A stretch of DNA of 64,000 nt from Granulicella mallensis (GTDB lineage: Bacteria > Acidobacteriota > Terriglobia > Terriglobales > Acidobacteriaceae): contig NZ_JACHIO010000013.1 in the NCBI RefSeq assembly GCF_014203225.1, positions 140,106-204,105 on the forward strand, written 5' to 3'. The notes below the pieces were generated by a model. It saw nothing but the letters and a program-made list of their open reading frames with translations, was not told where the DNA came from and ran no database searches. This document shows, in pieces, positions 62,081 through 64,000 of this stretch (its first letter is position 1; the number at the start of each line of letters is the position of its first letter). Both the position numbers and the translations under genes were made by a program.

Positions 62081-63700
62081 ATGATGAAGATCGATGAGAT
62101 CCGCAACCGTTCTAAGTTTGCCGTATACGTTGTCGCCATGTTTTGCATCGCCGGCGATTTCGGTAGGGCGCAAAGCGTTTCGCCAACGCCCCCGTCTGGT
62201 TCAACGAGCGCAAGCTGGCAATCCGCCGGACAGAGTCTCGGTGACAATCGCCAACAGCCCGCTGAAACTGTGATCAACGCGACCAATGTGCAAGGCCTCA
62301 AGGTGAAATGGACTTTCACAACGGGCGGAGACGTCTCGGCAACCCCGACAGTCGCCAATGGCGTCGTCTATGCTCCCGATTGGAAAGGCAACCTCTTCGC
62401 TATCGATGCCAACACTGGGCGTCAGGTCTGGTCGCACCAAGTCTCTGAATATGACGGGCAAACCGGTTCAATGTCCAGGGTGAGCCCCCTAGTGCTTGCC
62501 GACGAAGTAATCGTCGGAGACAACGTCATCAACAGGACGGCATTGCACAATGGAGCAAATGTGATTGCCGTCGATCCTTCGAGTGGGATACGAAAGTGGA
62601 TCACTCAAGTAGACCCGCACCCGGGGTCAGTGATAACGGGCTCCCCGACCGCGTATAACGGCATAGTCTACGTTCCGGTGGCCTCCAATGAGGAAGCGCT
62701 GGCGGCTGTGCCGGGATATCCATGCTGCACTTTCCGGGGCAGTCTGGTAGCCCTAGATGCCCGCACCGGTTCCATACTGTGGAAGACGTACACGGTTCCC
62801 GATAATGGAGGGACGACTGACGGCTATAGCGGCGGGGCGATCTGGCAACAGCCGGCCATTGACGTAGCCCGAGGCTCAATCTACGTAGGAACAGGGGACA
62901 ACTACACGGTGCCGGATGCCATTGAACAGTGCGAGACGGAACACCTGTCCGATGGGGACACCAGCTCCTGCACTCCTCCGAATGATCACCTGGATAGCGT
63001 CATGGCCTTCGATCTAACCACCGGTAAGATCAAGTGGGCAAACAAGATCACAAACTATGATACGGCCAACGCGGACTGTGAGCTCGCACTGGCTCCCGGT
63101 GCGACTCCGTGTCCCACGCCTCCTGGCCGCGACTTCGACTTTCCCGGGGCAGGCCCGAACCTCTTGGGGAATATTGTCGGCTTCGGCCAGAAAAGCGGAG
63201 TCTATTGGGCGGTGGACCCAGATACCGGCGCCGTCCGCTGGAGTACTCTGGTTGGCCCGGGAAGCTTTCTGGGAGGCATCATGTGGGGGACAGCCTCCGA
63301 TGGGAACAACATCTATGTGCCTATCGCGAACTTCACCCAGGCGTCCTATAGCCTCAGTCCTAGTGGGCAGGCCATCACCTGGGGATCATGGGCAGCACTG
63401 AACGCACAGACTGGGCAAATCGTTTGGCAGACAGCGGACCCCACAAAAGGAGGCATCGACATGGGAGCCGCCAGTGTTGCCAACGGAGTGGTCTACGCTG
63501 GCTCTTTCTCGGGAGCGATGTATGCCTTGAACGCAGCATCGGGAAAGATCCTGTGGAGCTTCGCGAGCGGTGGATCAGTCGTTGGCAGCCCATCTATCGT
63601 GAATGGCGTGGTCTATTGGGGTTCTGGGTATACAGCCCTGAACCCGACGGCAAACGGCATCGGGAACAACAAGATATACGCCTTTAGCCTAGGCAATTAG
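62081..63700 (+). CDS. PQQ-type beta-propeller dehydrogenase-like protein
   Basis: About 539 residues with a signal peptide ending near residue 31 and repeats of the PQQ-propeller type (AIDANTGRQVWSH, ALDARTGSILWKT, ALNAQTGQIVWQT, ALNAASGKILWSF). The vicinal Cys-Cys in GYPCCTFRG and the general layout resemble polyvinyl-alcohol dehydrogenase-like and alcohol quinoproteins; the cytochrome c domain of polyvinyl-alcohol dehydrogenases is missing. It is probably periplasmic. AAAGGAGAA precedes two consecutive ATGs (62081, 62084). The gene stands alone. Confidence 0.85.
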   Translation: MMKIDEIRNRSKFAVYVVAMFCIAGDFGRAQSVSPTPPSGSTSASWQSAGQSLGDNRQQPAETVINATNVQGLKVKWTFTTGGDVSATPTVANGVVYAPDWKGNLFAIDANTGRQVWSHQVSEYDGQTGSMSRVSPLVLADEVIVGDNVINRTALHNGANVIAVDPSSGIRKWITQVDPHPGSVITGSPTAYNGIVYVPVASNEEALAAVPGYPCCTFRGSLVALDARTGSILWKTYTVPDNGGTTDGYSGGAIWQQPAIDVARGSIYVGTGDNYTVPDAIEQCETEHLSDGDTSSCTPPNDHLDSVMAFDLTTGKIKWANKITNYDTANADCELALAPGATPCPTPPGRDFDFPGAGPNLLGNIVGFGQKSGVYWAVDPDTGAVRWSTLVGPGSFLGGIMWGTASDGNNIYVPIANFTQASYSLSPSGQAITWGSWAALNAQTGQIVWQTADPTKGGIDMGAASVANGVVYAGSFSGAMYALNAASGKILWSFASGGSVVGSPSIVNGVVYWGSGYTALNPTANGIGNNKIYAFSLGN

Positions 63701-64000
63701 CGGACTACTTATACCCACTGCTGCGTGGGCCCGAACGCTGCGACGACAGGATCCGTCGCAGTGTTCGGCTCAGGCTGCAGCCTTGATCAATTGACGCGGC
63801 CCGGCCCTGCTGCAACTTGCAACCTAACTTGCGCTCCATGGTCGGCCCGTCGAGAAAATAGATCCCCCGTCGCCCTGCTCGGCACCGTAAACAAACGATG
63901 AAAGTGAATACGAAAGCAAGATACGGAGTGTTGGTTGTCTTGCATGGGAATAGCTTTCGAGATGCAGAGAGACGAGAGCCATGTTGGCCTTCGCCATACC
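63701..64000. other. Downstream region at window edge
   Basis: The last 300 bases hold a strong hairpin (63733-63766) after the PQQ-propeller gene. No further gene start is recognised before the window ends. Confidence 0.45.
63733..63766. terminator. Long-stem hairpin after PQQ-propeller gene
   Basis: GAACGCTGCGACG (63733-63745) pairs with CGTCGCAGTGTTC (63754-63766), with one G-T pair and an eight-base loop. No T run follows. Confidence 0.6.

Overview
The window looks like a chromosomal stretch of an acidobacterium (Acidobacteriaceae/Terriglobales-like). This is an inference from an Oar-type TonB-dependent receptor with a carboxypeptidase-regulatory-like N-terminus, ECF sigma factor/anti-sigma units, DUF2490 and DUF418 proteins, an ArdC-DUF6908-ParB module and the overall GC-rich coding style. 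No rRNA, tRNA or CRISPR array was recognised.

Region by region. 0-6.9 kb holds a GlxA-type regulator divergent from an oxidoreductase/hydrolase gene string, an ECF sigma factor, and a frameshifted ArsR gene next to an NADP-dinucleotide-binding reductase. 7-10 kb is gene-poor, with a family of short hairpin repeats, a TonB-C protein, a decayed IS remnant and a transposase tail. 10-20.9 kb carries fabF, a LysR regulator, a secreted SRPBCC-metallo-beta-lactamase fusion, DUF2490, RidA, an inactive M48-like protein, a second MBL hydrolase, a TDT exporter, a stand-alone SRPBCC paralogue and a HAD phosphatase. 21-28 kb has SDR and aldo/keto reductases with AraC (nonsense mutation) and TetR (paired operators) regulators, and a full group II intron. 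28-34.6 kb is a degraded island with an integrase remnant, an Mrr-like nuclease, a RuvB-like/J-domain gene split by an in-frame TAG, and two paralogous XRE regulators with matched operators.

34.7-48.4 kb is the highlight: a lasso peptide system with two convergent arms. The plus arm encodes ECF sigma, anti-sigma, TonB receptor and a secreted S9 lasso-peptide isopeptidase. The minus arm encodes a double-S24 XRE-like regulator, a 29-codon ORF, a PqqD-like RRE, an unusual Nudix-like/APH-fold kinase, the B2 leader protease, the asparagine-synthetase-like cyclase and finally the 44-residue precursor. The inferred logic is manufacture by the minus arm, then uptake, opening and signalling by the plus arm. 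No ABC exporter is present, as in other isopeptidase-type lasso clusters. The XRE operators sit in the promoter region of the sigma gene, so the island next door may control the cluster.

48.4-55.1 kb is mobile DNA: an IS-derived repeat also found 40 kb upstream, an IS481-type transposase and a plasmid/ICE-like ArdC-DUF6908-ParB operon with its own terminator. 55.9-63.7 kb returns to ordinary genes: DUF418, a GMC oxidoreductase, a small secreted protein, an MHS-type MFS transporter and a PQQ beta-propeller dehydrogenase-like protein.
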